A stretch of 42,694 bases of DNA from Alphaproteobacteria bacterium (GTDB taxonomy: Bacteria > Pseudomonadota > Alphaproteobacteria > Micropepsales > Micropepsaceae): contig JABFRX010000034.1 of the NCBI GenBank assembly GCA_013140995.1, positions 1-42,694 on the forward strand. The letters are read 5' to 3'. The notes under the pieces were generated by a model. That model worked only from the letters and a program-made list of their open reading frames with translations. It had not been told where the DNA came from and did not search any database. The position numbers were made by a program, and so were the translations under genes. The first letter of the stretch is position 1. The number at the start of each line of letters is the position of its first letter. Positions 1-8,180 of this stretch are shown in pieces.

Positions 1-85
1 GTCCGGGGATCGCGCAACCGGCGAGCGCGAGCAGCGTGCCGACGAGGGCTACGCGCCGGGTCCAGGGAGAAAGTTCGATTGCCAT
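1..85 (-). CDS. Lipoprotein, N-terminal fragment (cut by window edge)
   Basis: The reverse strand reads ATG at 85 and then a short lipoprotein signal: polar start, arginine pair (RR at residues 10-11), a hydrophobic stretch and the lipobox LAGC with the lipidated cysteine at residue 24. The product should be exported and anchored in a membrane by signal peptidase II processing. Only 28 codons are visible, so the family is unknown. No strong ribosome binding site is visible before the start. The gene continues leftward outside the window. Confidence 0.6.
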   Translation of the reverse strand, partial: MAIELSPWTRRVALVGTLLALAGCAIPG

Positions 86-101
86 GGGGCCGCATATTGC
101 G

Positions 102-133
102 CGAAGGGCGCGCTCTGACAAGCGCGCCCTTCG
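102..133 (-). terminator. Perfect 12-bp stem, 8-nt loop, after the CheY-like gene
   Basis: Positions 102-113 (CGAAGGGCGCGC) are exactly complementary to 122-133, with the loop TCTGACAA between them. The hairpin lies 35 bases past the stop of the leftward CheY-like gene and before the next leftward start at 85. The stem is very stable, but in the direction of reading it is not followed by a T run. It is therefore either a terminator of atypical form or an mRNA 3' end stabiliser. Confidence 0.55.
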
Positions 134-167
134 ATCACGGCAGCGTTAGGGTTCGGTGAGCGGCGTC

Positions 168-542
168 TTAGTGCGCCTTGCCCGCCATGGCCGCGTCGAT
201 TTTGGTTTCGAGGACGGTCGCGTTGAACGGCTTCAACAGGTAGCTGTCGACGCCGGCTTCTTTCGCCGCGATCGCGTGATCGGCCTTCGCTTCGGCCGTC
301 ACCATGATGAAGGGGGTCTCTTTGAGCTTGTCGTCGCCGCGCACCTTGCGCAGAAGGTCGTAACCCGTCATCGGTTCCATGTTCCAGTCGGAGATGACGA
401 GGCCGTAGTGTGCCTCGCGCAGTTTCGCGAGCGCGTCTTCGCCGGTCGCGGCTTCGTCGATGTCGGTGTAGCCCAGCTGCGTCAGTTGGGTCTTGATGAT
501 GCGGCGCATCGTGGCGTAGTCGTCGACGACCAGAACTTTCAT
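168..542 (-). CDS. Single-domain CheY-like response regulator
   Basis: This 124-residue protein is one complete receiver domain and nothing else. It has the acidic pair DD at residues 7-8, the phospho-acceptor aspartate D52 in ISDW, the conserved threonine in MVTAEA and the lysine in LLKPF. It should pass a phosphoryl signal by protein contact, as chemotaxis CheY or stand-alone alphaproteobacterial receivers do, since it has no output domain. The start at 542 gives the canonical MKVLVVDD opening; the longer upstream reading frame has no family match. No chemotaxis genes are nearby, so its histidine kinase is unknown. A strong hairpin follows the stop. Confidence 0.9.
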   Translation of the reverse strand: MKVLVVDDYATMRRIIKTQLTQLGYTDIDEAATGEDALAKLREAHYGLVISDWNMEPMTGYDLLRKVRGDDKLKETPFIMVTAEAKADHAIAAKEAGVDSYLLKPFNATVLETKIDAAMAGKAH

Positions 543-592
543 GAGAGCACCCTTGTTTTGTCCAAGAATAGGGCAGCGGGCGTTTCGGTTTG

Positions 593-642
593 GTTGACGG
601 CGTGCGAATTCGAATGCGAAGAGAGTGTTACTTCGCGTCAAC
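593..642. promoter_or_regulatory. Widely spaced 7-bp inverted repeat before the SDR gene
   Basis: GTTGACG at 593-599 is repeated as its exact reverse complement CGTCAAC at 636-642, with 36 bases between. The pair lies in the divergent gap between the CheY-like gene and the dehydrogenase gene. It could be two half-sites of a dimeric regulator. An EcoRI-like palindrome CGAATTCG lies between the arms. No protein is implicated. Confidence 0.25.
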
Positions 643-657
643 TCAGGTGAACGGATC

Positions 658-1509
658 ATGACTTCATTGGTAGGCAAAGAGATCGTCGTGACAGGCGCGA
701 CCGACGGGATCGGCAAGGTGACTGCGCGGGAACTGGCGAAGATGGGCGCGTCTGTGACGATCGTTGGGCGCAATGCCGCAAAGGGCGAGGCGGTTGTGGC
801 CGAGCTTCGGAAGGTGGCCGGGCATGATCGCGTGGGTTTTGTCGCGGGCGATCTCGAAAACCAGAAGGGTGTGCGAGCCGTGGTTGCTGCTATCAAAGGG
901 CGGCTGAAGAAGCTCGATGTGCTCGTCAACAACGCTGGCGCAATGTTCATGAAGCGCGAGCTGACCGAGGACGGTATCGAGCGGACATTTGCGCTCAATC
1001 ATCTTGGATATTTCCTGCTGACGCACGAGCTGCTCGGCCTCTTGAAGTCGTCCGCTCCCGCGCGCGTGGTGACGGTTGCCTCAGCCGCGCATCAAGATGC
1101 GAAGCTCGACTTTAGCGATCTGCAGAACGCGAAGAGCTACTCCGGCTATAAAGTCTACGGTCAATCGAAGCTCGCCAATATCTATTTCACCTATGAGTTG
1201 GCGCGCCGGCTTAAGGGTACGAACGTGACGGCGAATTGCTTGCATCCGGGATTCGTCGCGACGCGGTTCGGGAACAACACCAGCGGTATCTTCCGGCTGA
1301 TGATCGGGTGGGCGAAGCTTGTGGCCGCGATCTCGGAAGACGAAGGGGCGAAGACGAGCGTCTATCTCGCGAGTTCGCCGGAGGTTCAGGGCGTCAGCGG
1401 AATGTACTTCGACAAGTGCGCTGCGATCCGTTCGTCGGCCGTGTCGTACGACGTGGATGTCGCACGCGAATTGTGGCGGCAGAGCGAGCGGCTGACTGGT
1501 GTCGCTTAA
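658..1509 (+). CDS. Short-chain dehydrogenase/reductase (retinol-dehydrogenase-like)
   Basis: A 283-residue classical-type SDR. It has the nucleotide-binding TGATDGIG motif near the N-terminus (residues 12-19), the structural NNAGA motif about residue 90, and the catalytic YxxSK as YGQSK with upstream serines in VASAAH. The family performs NAD(P)-dependent oxidation or reduction of hydroxyl and carbonyl groups; the layout resembles bacterial retinol dehydrogenase/WWOX-like proteins that act on lipophilic substrates. The start at 658 is chosen because AGGTGA precedes it at good distance. The gene stands alone and converges on the next one; the two stops share the four bases TTAA at 1506-1509. 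Confidence 0.88.
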   Translation: MTSLVGKEIVVTGATDGIGKVTARELAKMGASVTIVGRNAAKGEAVVAELRKVAGHDRVGFVAGDLENQKGVRAVVAAIKGRLKKLDVLVNNAGAMFMKRELTEDGIERTFALNHLGYFLLTHELLGLLKSSAPARVVTVASAAHQDAKLDFSDLQNAKSYSGYKVYGQSKLANIYFTYELARRLKGTNVTANCLHPGFVATRFGNNTSGIFRLMIGWAKLVAAISEDEGAKTSVYLASSPEVQGVSGMYFDKCAAIRSSAVSYDVDVARELWRQSERLTGVA

Positions 1510-1970
1510 CCTTCGAACAGGCTCCAACCGCCGCGGCCGGTGATGCCACGAAGCATGACATAGCTTAGAAGGCCTATCGGGCCGACCACGAACGTCAGTA
1601 GCAGCGCTGGGGCGACGAGGAATGGGCTGATGCCGGCGCGCTGCGCGTCTCGCGCGATCCAGGAGCCGACGAAGAGGTCGAAGACGATATAGTGCGCCCA
1701 GCCGGCGACGACCGCTTCTTTGACCGAAAACGTTTTCATCAAGGCGTCGAGCGAGGCGAAGCCAGCGCCATCCGGCATCGGGATCACCCCGCTCATGACG
1801 TTCGCGAGCAGCCAGGTGTAGGTCACGCCAAGCACGATGGGCGCGAAGACCGAATGCACAGCAACGTCGGTGATCTTCAGGAACGGCAGGAATATCAGCA
1901 GCGCCCAGAACGGCATCACGCCGTAGTTCATTGCGAGGTAGATGTCGTCGGCGGAGATCGTCGGAATCAT
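1506..1970 (-). CDS. ABA4-like (DUF4281) integral membrane protein
   Basis: This 154-residue protein has about four hydrophobic segments and resembles the ABA4/DUF4281 family: an N-terminal segment with NYGVMPFWALLIFLP, a middle segment GVTYTWLLANV, and a later AHYIVFDLFVGSW motif typical of the family. In plants ABA4 takes part in neoxanthin formation; the bacterial members have no firmly assigned reaction. The start at 1970 (MIPTISADD) is the best fit, but no strong ribosome binding site is visible and a start at 1997 is possible. It is leftward and stands apart from the epoxide-hydrolase-like gene upstream by about 70 bases. Confidence 0.7.
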   Translation of the reverse strand: MIPTISADDIYLAMNYGVMPFWALLIFLPFLKITDVAVHSVFAPIVLGVTYTWLLANVMSGVIPMPDGAGFASLDALMKTFSVKEAVVAGWAHYIVFDLFVGSWIARDAQRAGISPFLVAPALLLTFVVGPIGLLSYVMLRGITGRGGWSLFEG

Positions 1971-2043
1971 GGGTGTCGCTCGTGGTGACTCGCGCATGAT
2001 AGCGCGCAGGCGAATCGGCGGCAAAACTGGGTGGGGTTTAGGC

Positions 2044-3006
2044 TTAACCGAAGCGGCGTTTCAGCCAGGAAATCATAACGCGGTTCAGTTCGTCCGGTTG
2101 TTCGGCCTGGGTCCAGTGGCCACAGTTCTTGATTAGGTGCTTTTCGAGATCGGGCACGAACGCCTCCATGCCGTCGGCCATGGAGGGGCGAAGTACGATG
2201 TCGTTTTCGGCCATCACCATCAGGCAGGGGACGTTGACTTTTTGCGCGATGCCTTCGGTCGTCTGCCAATTTCGGGTGAAATTGCGGTACCAGTTGATGC
2301 CGCCGGTGAAGCTAGTGCGCGTGAACGCCTTCGCGTAGACGTCGAGTTCTTCCGCGTTGAGCAGTACGTTGCCGGGCCAGAGGCTTTCGTCGGCTTCGAG
2401 CGCGCGAACGAGCGCGAGGTTCCTTTCTTCGGCGGGGCGCTTGTCGAACTCTTCGATCGTCATGCCGGACTTGCGGTAGAAAAGACGCAGGCTCTTTGCG
2501 ACGTCCCGGCCCAGCGCTGCGTCGGCGACGCCGGGTTTCTGGAAATAGACGATGTACATTTCCTCGCCGAAGGCGGCGCGCATAAGTGCGATCGGATCCA
2601 TCGGTGCGCGCGGCATGAACGGGGTGTTGACGCCGATGACGCCGGCGACGCGCGTCGGATGCAATAACGGCATCTGCCAAGTGACAAAGCCACCCCAGTC
2701 GTGGCCGACGAAGACGGCTTTCTCGATCTTCATTGCGTCGAGCATCCCGACGAGGTCGCCGGTCAGGTGGTGGATGTCGTAGGCCTCGATCGGGGTGGGG
2801 CGATCGGTCAGGCCGTAGCCGCGCTGATCGGGTGCGATCGCGTGGAAGCCTGCGTTCGCGACCACGGGGATTTGATGGCGCCAGGAATACGCCAATTCCG
2901 GAAAGCCGTGGCACATGACGACGGGTACGCCTTTGCCTTGTTCGTACACCGCCATGCGGATGCCGTTCGTTTCGACGTAGCGCGGTGCGTTCCAGTTGAT
3001 TGTCAT
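2044..3006 (-). CDS. Alpha/beta hydrolase, epoxide-hydrolase-like
   Basis: A 320-residue alpha/beta hydrolase with the marks of soluble epoxide hydrolases: the oxyanion-hole motif HGFPE, the nucleophile loop GHDWGG with aspartate in place of serine, a lid sequence GGINWYR whose tyrosine would polarise the epoxide, the acidic ENDIV region and a C-terminal GHWTQAEQP supplying the catalytic histidine. It should hydrolyse an epoxide to a diol through an aspartyl ester, although haloalkane dehalogenases share this nucleophile. The start at 3006 (MTINWNAP) follows GAGAGA. The gene begins 8 bases after the stop of the FAD oxidoreductase gene, so the two are probably co-transcribed and may act on the same compound. 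Confidence 0.88.
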   Translation of the reverse strand: MTINWNAPRYVETNGIRMAVYEQGKGVPVVMCHGFPELAYSWRHQIPVVANAGFHAIAPDQRGYGLTDRPTPIEAYDIHHLTGDLVGMLDAMKIEKAVFVGHDWGGFVTWQMPLLHPTRVAGVIGVNTPFMPRAPMDPIALMRAAFGEEMYIVYFQKPGVADAALGRDVAKSLRLFYRKSGMTIEEFDKRPAEERNLALVRALEADESLWPGNVLLNAEELDVYAKAFTRTSFTGGINWYRNFTRNWQTTEGIAQKVNVPCLMVMAENDIVLRPSMADGMEAFVPDLEKHLIKNCGHWTQAEQPDELNRVMISWLKRRFG

Positions 3007-3014
3007 GTTGTCTC

Positions 3015-4481
3015 TCACGCGGTTTTGAGGCCGAGGGCTTCGAGCATCTCTTTGCGGTTCGGCCCGAGTTTCGGCGGATAGAGTTTCTTCGATTTCGGTG
3101 TCAGCCACATGCCCAGTACGCGCAAGACGACGGTCGGGTTGGCGAGCCAGGCGGTGGGCATCGCCAGCATGTGGAAGCCCTTCATAAGGGCGCGGAGGAC
3201 GCCCAGATTGCTGCGTGTTGCAGGGCCGATGGCATCCTCGGCAAAGCTCTTGATGAGGCGCGCTTTCAGGCGCGGTTTGTAGGTGGGGTCTTGCTCGTTC
3301 TTGGCGCGGCGGATCGCGCCCAAGTCCTGCTTCATCAGCGCGTTCCAGAACGGACGTAGCTCTTTGTGGCTGCGCTTGTCGAAGGCGATGGCTTGGTCGC
3401 GCGGATCGGTTGTCGCGTTCATCGCGTCGCCCAGGATGTGCGCGTGCAACACTGCGGAAGAACAGCCGCGGCCGTAGAGCGGGTTCGTGCGGATCGCACT
3501 GTCGCCGACGGCGAAGTAGTTGAGCACGACGGGCTCGCCCGCCTTCACGAAGTGACGCCAGACGTTGTGCAGGTTGCCCATGCCGAAGACCTTCGTCACG
3601 GGTTCGGCGCGGACCGGGTCGATCCAGCGAGCCATGCCGGGGATATGGTTGCAGATCGCGTCAAATGTCTTCGGGTTCAACGTTGCAACGCGCAGTTCGG
3701 ACTCGATTTCGGGGACGGCAAGCGTGATCGAGAAGTGCCGGTTGTCGGCTGCGAACACACCATACTTGATGTAGCCGAGATCGCCCGCGCCTGGGATCAG
3801 GTCACGCGGCGGTTCGTCTTGGCCTTCGCGCAAACGGTAGTGGCGCGTGAAGTAGAGGATGCCGGCGGGGCTTTTCTCTTCGTCGATCGTAACGCCGCGC
3901 TCGCGCAGCCAATCTGTCAGCACCGATGTGCGGCCGCAGGCGTCGATGACTGCCGCGGCGGTGAGGTCTTCCGGCGCGGCACCTTCGCGTTCGATGCGAA
4001 CGCCTTTGACGGTGTGGATCGCTGCTGTTTTGTCGAGCAACAGATCGCGCACGATTGTGCTGGTGAGAAAGCGCACGCCGGGGAGCTTTTCGACGTAGGC
4101 ACGGATCGTGTGCTCCAACGTCGTGCGGCGCGAGAACAGGAACGCCAAATCGCGGTCGCCGTCTGCCGCGGTATACTTGCCTTGCAACGAAGCGGGAAGT
4201 GTTGCTTCGAAATCGAGTTCGCGCGCGCCTGCTTTGTGCAGCATGTCGTGCAAGCGCGGGTGACGGTCGCGGATCAGCGTCACGAGGCAGCCCAAGAACA
4301 CGTGGCTGTGGCGCAATTGGGTGACGCCTTTGCGCTCCCACGTGTCGAACGCGGCTTCGACGTTCGGCGGCGGGGCGGCATCGCGGTCGACAACCACGAT
4401 CTCGCGGCCGTCGCGGGCGAGCGCCATGGCGACGCCGAGGCCCGCGATCCCGGCACCGACGACCACAATGCGGTCGGTCAT
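3015..4481 (-). CDS. FAD-dependent oxidoreductase (monooxygenase/halogenase-like)
   Basis: A 488-residue flavoprotein. The N-terminal dinucleotide-binding motif GAGIAGLG is followed by an acidic beta-2 end (VVVDRD), and the second FAD motif appears as FAVGDSAIRTNP with downstream GRGCSSA. This is the layout of group A flavin monooxygenases and related halogenase/geranylgeranyl-reductase-like proteins; I do not see the GWxWxIP motif of tryptophan halogenases. It should use NAD(P)H and oxygen to hydroxylate or epoxidise an apolar substrate. The start at 4481 (MTDRIVVVG) follows AAGGATGAG; an in-frame ATG at 4490 is an alternative. The following epoxide-hydrolase-like gene would be a logical next step if the product is an epoxide. 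Confidence 0.82.
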   Translation of the reverse strand: MTDRIVVVGAGIAGLGVAMALARDGREIVVVDRDAAPPPNVEAAFDTWERKGVTQLRHSHVFLGCLVTLIRDRHPRLHDMLHKAGARELDFEATLPASLQGKYTAADGDRDLAFLFSRRTTLEHTIRAYVEKLPGVRFLTSTIVRDLLLDKTAAIHTVKGVRIEREGAAPEDLTAAAVIDACGRTSVLTDWLRERGVTIDEEKSPAGILYFTRHYRLREGQDEPPRDLIPGAGDLGYIKYGVFAADNRHFSITLAVPEIESELRVATLNPKTFDAICNHIPGMARWIDPVRAEPVTKVFGMGNLHNVWRHFVKAGEPVVLNYFAVGDSAIRTNPLYGRGCSSAVLHAHILGDAMNATTDPRDQAIAFDKRSHKELRPFWNALMKQDLGAIRRAKNEQDPTYKPRLKARLIKSFAEDAIGPATRSNLGVLRALMKGFHMLAMPTAWLANPTVVLRVLGMWLTPKSKKLYPPKLGPNRKEMLEALGLKTA

Positions 4482-4580
4482 GGAACTCATCCTTGATGCG
4501 AATAGCTGTTGGCTTAGATTTAGCGGATCGGGGCGGCGTGTCGAGAGCCTCATGTTACGGCTACGGAACGCGACGAGAAT

Positions 4581-4598
4581 CTGTCAGGTTTATGACAG
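4581..4598. promoter_or_regulatory. Perfect inverted repeat CTGTCA-N6-TGACAG (operator candidate)
   Basis: Six-base arms at 4581-4586 and 4593-4598 are exact reverse complements around the spacer GGTTTA. The site lies in the 174-base divergent gap between the FAD oxidoreductase gene (start 4481) and the M61-like peptidase gene (start 4656). Size and symmetry fit a dimeric repressor operator. The regulator is not in view. Confidence 0.4.
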
Positions 4599-4655
4599 GA
4601 AGGTGAGTTGCCTTCGGACGGGGTTGCCAACTTGGTTCGGGCAATGGAGGGGACG

Positions 4656-6347
4656 ATGGGCCGCGTGGGATTGATTTGGCTGTGGCTCGCGATAGCCACG
4701 GTTGCTGGCGCGGACGATACGGTTCGCTACACCCTGTCGCCGGTGATGGCGAAGGGCAAGCTGCAAGCGTTAGCGATCGAGGTGCGCTTTGCGGGTGAAG
4801 CAGACGGTGAGACCGTGCTTGAACTGCCGAACGAATGGGGCGGCAAGACGGAGCTTTATCAGGGCGTGCGCGATCTGACCGTTGACGGTGACGGCGTATC
4901 GGTGTCGTCGCCGGAGGCGGCAAAGCGTGTCGTGAAGCATCGGTCTGGTGCGGCGCTACGGGTGCGTTATCGCGTGGTGCAGTATTGGCCGGGTGAGCCA
5001 GCGGTGACCGGCGACAACGAGTATCGGCCGATCGTGCAGCCGGGGTATTTTCATGTGTTGGGCAATGCGATCTTCGCGCACCCCGATGGCGACGGGTCGC
5101 GCGCAGCGGTGTTTGCCGTGAAAGGTATGCCGCGCGGATGGGCGTTCGCGTCCGACTTGGAGCATGCCGCGATGGGGCGCAAGCTCACGCTCGGCGACGT
5201 GATCGAGAGTGTTAGCGTCGGCGGCGACTTCCGCATCGTGAAGCGCGGGCCGGTGCGTGTCGCGATTCGCGGCAAGTGGTCGTTCAGCGACGAGGCGTTC
5301 ATGGGTCAGCTGCAGCCGATCATCGCGTCTCACCATCGGTTTTGGGGCGACGGCGACGAGCCCTATCTTGTGACGGTCATATCGCTGAAATCGAGCCCTG
5401 GTCAGCAATCTCTGGGCGGGACGGGGCGGAGCGACGCGTTCGCTTTCTTTGCGACCGATGGAGCGAGCGACGTCATAATAAACCGGATCCTTGCGCACGA
5501 GCATTTGCACACTTGGATTCCACGCCGGATCGGCGGGATGCCGGAGAAAGATGAGGCCGGTGCTTACTGGCTGTCGGAAGGGTTCACCGACTTCTATACG
5601 GGGCGGTTGCTGGTTCGCGACAGGATTTGGTCGATCGAGCAATTCGCCTCGGAGCTGAACGACACGCTGGCCGCGTTCGCGAACTCGACCGCGCGTGTAG
5701 CGCCGAACGCCGCGATCATCGAGGGCTTTTGGAAGGACCCAGACCTTGGCAAGTTGCCCTACCAGCGTGGACAGTTACTGGCGACGGTGTGGGACGCGCG
5801 TATCCGCACAGCGAGCAACGGGGCGCGCGATTTCGACGATGTGGTGCTGGCGATGAAGGCGCGCGCCGCGGGGCCTGGGAAGCCGCCGCTTGCCTCGGCG
5901 ATGTTCGTGGAGGAGATGACGCGGGTGGGCGCCGATGTGGCGGCGGACATGGCGCGGTTCGTCGAGAGGGGCGAGGCGGTGCTTTTGCCCGCCGACGTGT
6001 TTGCGCCCTGCGGGACGGCAGAGACGCTCGATCTTGCCGCGTTTGACCGCGGCTTCGATCCGCAGAAGACGAGCGAGAACGGCAATAGGATTACCGGTCT
6101 GCGCGTGGATAGTCCCGGTTACCGTGCGGGACTGCGCGACGGCATGCAGATCGTGAAGCGCGAGTCGGGTAAAGTCGGCGACAGCCGCGTGGACCTCAGC
6201 TATCGCGTGCTCGACAACGGCTTGGAACGGGTGATCACCTACAAGCCCGAGGGGCAGAAGCGGATCACGCTGCAGGAGTTCACGCTCAAGGCGGGGATGA
6301 TGGACGCGGAACGCAAGGCATGTGGGAGGCGGTTCGGTGGCGCGTAG
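4656..6347 (+). CDS. Secreted M61-like metallopeptidase
   Basis: A 563-residue exported protein. The N-terminal 20 residues form a Sec signal (hydrophobic LIWLWLAIATVAGA). A beta-rich N-terminal half is followed by the zinc motif HEHLHTW (HExxH) around residue 285 and the downstream glutamate in LSEGFTDFYT, the arrangement of gluzincins of the M61 glycyl-aminopeptidase family. The C-terminal part (ITGLRVDSPGYRAGLRDG) resembles a shortened PDZ domain, also usual in M61. It should cleave peptides in the periplasm. The start at 4656 is preferred over 4644 and 4608 because GGAGGGG lies 4 bases before it and it opens directly into the signal peptide. The gene appears monocistronic. Confidence 0.83.
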   Translation: MGRVGLIWLWLAIATVAGADDTVRYTLSPVMAKGKLQALAIEVRFAGEADGETVLELPNEWGGKTELYQGVRDLTVDGDGVSVSSPEAAKRVVKHRSGAALRVRYRVVQYWPGEPAVTGDNEYRPIVQPGYFHVLGNAIFAHPDGDGSRAAVFAVKGMPRGWAFASDLEHAAMGRKLTLGDVIESVSVGGDFRIVKRGPVRVAIRGKWSFSDEAFMGQLQPIIASHHRFWGDGDEPYLVTVISLKSSPGQQSLGGTGRSDAFAFFATDGASDVIINRILAHEHLHTWIPRRIGGMPEKDEAGAYWLSEGFTDFYTGRLLVRDRIWSIEQFASELNDTLAAFANSTARVAPNAAIIEGFWKDPDLGKLPYQRGQLLATVWDARIRTASNGARDFDDVVLAMKARAAGPGKPPLASAMFVEEMTRVGADVAADMARFVERGEAVLLPADVFAPCGTAETLDLAAFDRGFDPQKTSENGNRITGLRVDSPGYRAGLRDGMQIVKRESGKVGDSRVDLSYRVLDNGLERVITYKPEGQKRITLQEFTLKAGMMDAERKACGRRFGGA

Positions 6348-6374
6348 CCTTGCACTCCGCGAACGCCACAGATC

Positions 6375-6734
6375 TCACGAGTCTGCCGATTGCCAGGCCT
6401 TGCGCAGCCATTTCTTGACTTGAGCGTCGATGTCGCCGGTTTCGTTCAGTTCCAGGTGATGCGTGAAGCGGCCAGGTGCAGGCTCGACCACTTCTTTCCA
6501 TCTCCTTGAGCGGTCGCGGTCCGGCAGCGAGAGCGTGAGCACCAACGGTGCGGTCTTGCCCTTCAAGTACTGTCCCGGCATCCACACCCACGCGAACGTT
6601 CGCGCGCGGCGAAAAGCGATTTGGCTCTTTGTCGCTTTCACGGTCGGCTGTCCGATTTCGCCAATCGCGCGGCGGACTGCCGTGTAGAGCCGTCGTGCTT
6701 GTGGGTTACCGGCAAAGAACGTGGCAGGCGTCAC
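6375..6734 (-). CDS. DUF5655-like protein
   Basis: A 119-residue protein resembling the DUF5655 domain: an N-terminal helix with LYTAVRRAI, a central KSQIAFRRARTFAWVW strand region, and a C-terminal HHLEL...DIDAQVKKWL pattern. The family function is unknown; similar domains occur alone or attached to other modules in bacteria. The start is taken as GTG at 6734, because GAGG lies just upstream and the GTG overlaps the stop of the DUF423 gene by four bases (GTGA), a sign of translational coupling. An ATG start would need an unrelated long extension. Confidence 0.68.
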   Translation of the reverse strand: MTPATFFAGNPQARRLYTAVRRAIGEIGQPTVKATKSQIAFRRARTFAWVWMPGQYLKGKTAPLVLTLSLPDRDRSRRWKEVVEPAPGRFTHHLELNETGDIDAQVKKWLRKAWQSADS

Positions 6735-7111
6735 TGGCGCCTCAAGAATAGCGCGGCGGCTGCGAACAACACCCATCCCAGCATCAGGCTCGCGCCGCCG
6801 AGCGGGATCAGGGGCTTCACGCCGGCTGCGTTGGGGCCGAAGGCTGCGTAGATGCTGCCGCAGAAGAGGATGATGCCGGTGAGGAAGGCGGCGCCTGCTA
6901 GGTCGAGCAACAGTCTGCGGCCGTATTGAGCGCTCGCTAGGCCCACCGCGATGAGGCCCAGTGCGTGCACGAAATGCATCTCGCGGGCGGTGTCGAAGAT
7001 GTTGCGGATGACGGGGACGAACTCGCCCTCCAGCCGGTGGCCGACGGCGGCGGCGACGATAAGCGCGATCAGCATGTTCAGGGCGCCAGCAACGAGCCAG
7101 AGACGGGTCAT
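6731..7111 (-). CDS. DUF423 family small membrane protein
   Basis: A 126-residue protein with four predicted membrane helices, the first starting at the N-terminus (MTRLWLVAGALNMLIALIV). The pattern of conserved HALGLI and GSIYA segments, the LGGASLMLGW motif and the total length match the DUF423 family (YgdD-like), whose role is unknown. The start at 7111 follows AAAGGGAAAACC. It is the first gene of a two-gene leftward unit with the DUF5655-like gene, and it is divergent from the alpha/beta hydrolase gene at 7203. Confidence 0.82.
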   Translation of the reverse strand: MTRLWLVAGALNMLIALIVAAAVGHRLEGEFVPVIRNIFDTAREMHFVHALGLIAVGLASAQYGRRLLLDLAGAAFLTGIILFCGSIYAAFGPNAAGVKPLIPLGGASLMLGWVLFAAAALFLRRQ

Positions 7112-7147
7112 GGTTTTCCCTTTGGAATCTTGGGCGATCCGGCAGTG

Positions 7148-7181
7148 ATTGCATGAGGCGGTGGGGCACGCCAAGGTGCGC
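7148..7181 (+). promoter_or_regulatory. Leader element, copy 1 (before the hydrolase gene)
   Basis: ATTGCAT (7148-7154), 14 bases, then CGCCAAGGTGCGC (7169-7181), ending 21 bases before the ATG at 7203. The same two blocks with exactly the same 14-base spacing recur at 8181-8214, before the next gene. The matching order and spacing suggest a shared promoter or operator. The strand and the regulator are inferred only from position. Confidence 0.45.
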
Positions 7182-7202
7182 GGTCGAACGCTGGAGGGCG
7201 TC

Positions 7203-8174
7203 ATGCGCATTTTGCTTTGGATCGTGGGCATTTTGGCGGCGCTGATCGCGCTTGCGTTCTTGACGCTCGGCGATCCGGCCGTGCCGCGCGGCCTGCTCGT
7301 CAAAAAGTATGGGCAGGCGCCGTCGCAGTACGCCGACCTTGGTGGCGGAATGACGGCGCACTATCGCGATCAGGGGAATGCGCGCGGACCGGTACTGGTA
7401 TTGCTTCACGGCTCGAACGCGTCGCTCCACACCTGGGGGCCGTGGGTTAATCGCCTGGGCGATCGGTTTCGTGTCGTCACTGTCGACTTGCCTGGGCATG
7501 GTCTCACAATCGTGCCGGAAGAGTATCCGTTGTCGGCGGAGGGCATGGCTGATTTCGTCGATGCGTTTTCTACGAAACTTGCGCTGCCGCGGTTCGTAAT
7601 CGGCGGCAATTCGATGGGCGGGCATGTCGCGCTGCGCTTCGCGATCAAGTATCCGCTGCGGACGGCGGCGGTCATTCCGATCGATACGGGCGGCATCATT
7701 CCACCGAATATGCCGGAGCCGCCGGCTTTCTTTCGCATCATGTCAGTGCCGGGGCTGCGGGAGGTCTTCCGGTTGTTCCCGGGCCGGCCAATCGCGGAGG
7801 CGACGCTCAAGGCTTCGTTTGCTAACCAGGTGCTGGTGACCGACGCGATGATCGACCGGTATTGGGAGCTCAATCGTGAACCTGCAATCCGCGCGGCGAC
7901 GCGCAAACGGTTCCGCATGGGGTGGGATTATTGGCGCGGGGAAGACCGGTTCATGCGGGCGAACCTCGGCCAGATCAAGGTGCCCGCACTCGTGCTGTGG
8001 GGCGCCCAAGACAAGCTCATCCCGGTCGAGGCGGCGGAGCTTGTGAAGGGCGCGATCCCGGGAGCGCAACTCATCGTCTACCCCGACGGCGGGCACATCC
8101 TTCAGGAAGACTTGCCGGAACAATCCACGGCCGATGCACGGACGTTTCTGAAGGCCGTGTTCTCACTACCCTGA
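7203..8174 (+). CDS. Alpha/beta hydrolase with N-terminal membrane anchor
   Basis: A 323-residue protein that opens with a single hydrophobic helix (residues 2-22), then a serine alpha/beta hydrolase domain. The oxyanion motif is HGSNAS, the nucleophile elbow is GNSMGG, the acid is in GAQDKLIP and the catalytic histidine is in GGHILQEDLP. The anchor suggests attachment to the inner membrane with the catalytic domain probably outside. Substrate class is not visible; esterase or lipase-like activity is likely. The start at 7203 follows GGAGGG. It leads the rightward run of genes to 13615 and carries the first copy of the shared 34-bp leader element. Confidence 0.85.
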   Translation: MRILLWIVGILAALIALAFLTLGDPAVPRGLLVKKYGQAPSQYADLGGGMTAHYRDQGNARGPVLVLLHGSNASLHTWGPWVNRLGDRFRVVTVDLPGHGLTIVPEEYPLSAEGMADFVDAFSTKLALPRFVIGGNSMGGHVALRFAIKYPLRTAAVIPIDTGGIIPPNMPEPPAFFRIMSVPGLREVFRLFPGRPIAEATLKASFANQVLVTDAMIDRYWELNREPAIRAATRKRFRMGWDYWRGEDRFMRANLGQIKVPALVLWGAQDKLIPVEAAELVKGAIPGAQLIVYPDGGHILQEDLPEQSTADARTFLKAVFSLP

Positions 8175-8180
8175 GGCGGA

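Noticed and set aside
3366-4496. A 376-codon open frame on the forward strand opposite the FAD oxidoreductase gene
   Set aside because: It has no recognisable motif, valine/arginine-rich shadow composition, and lies wholly over a gene with clear FAD motifs.
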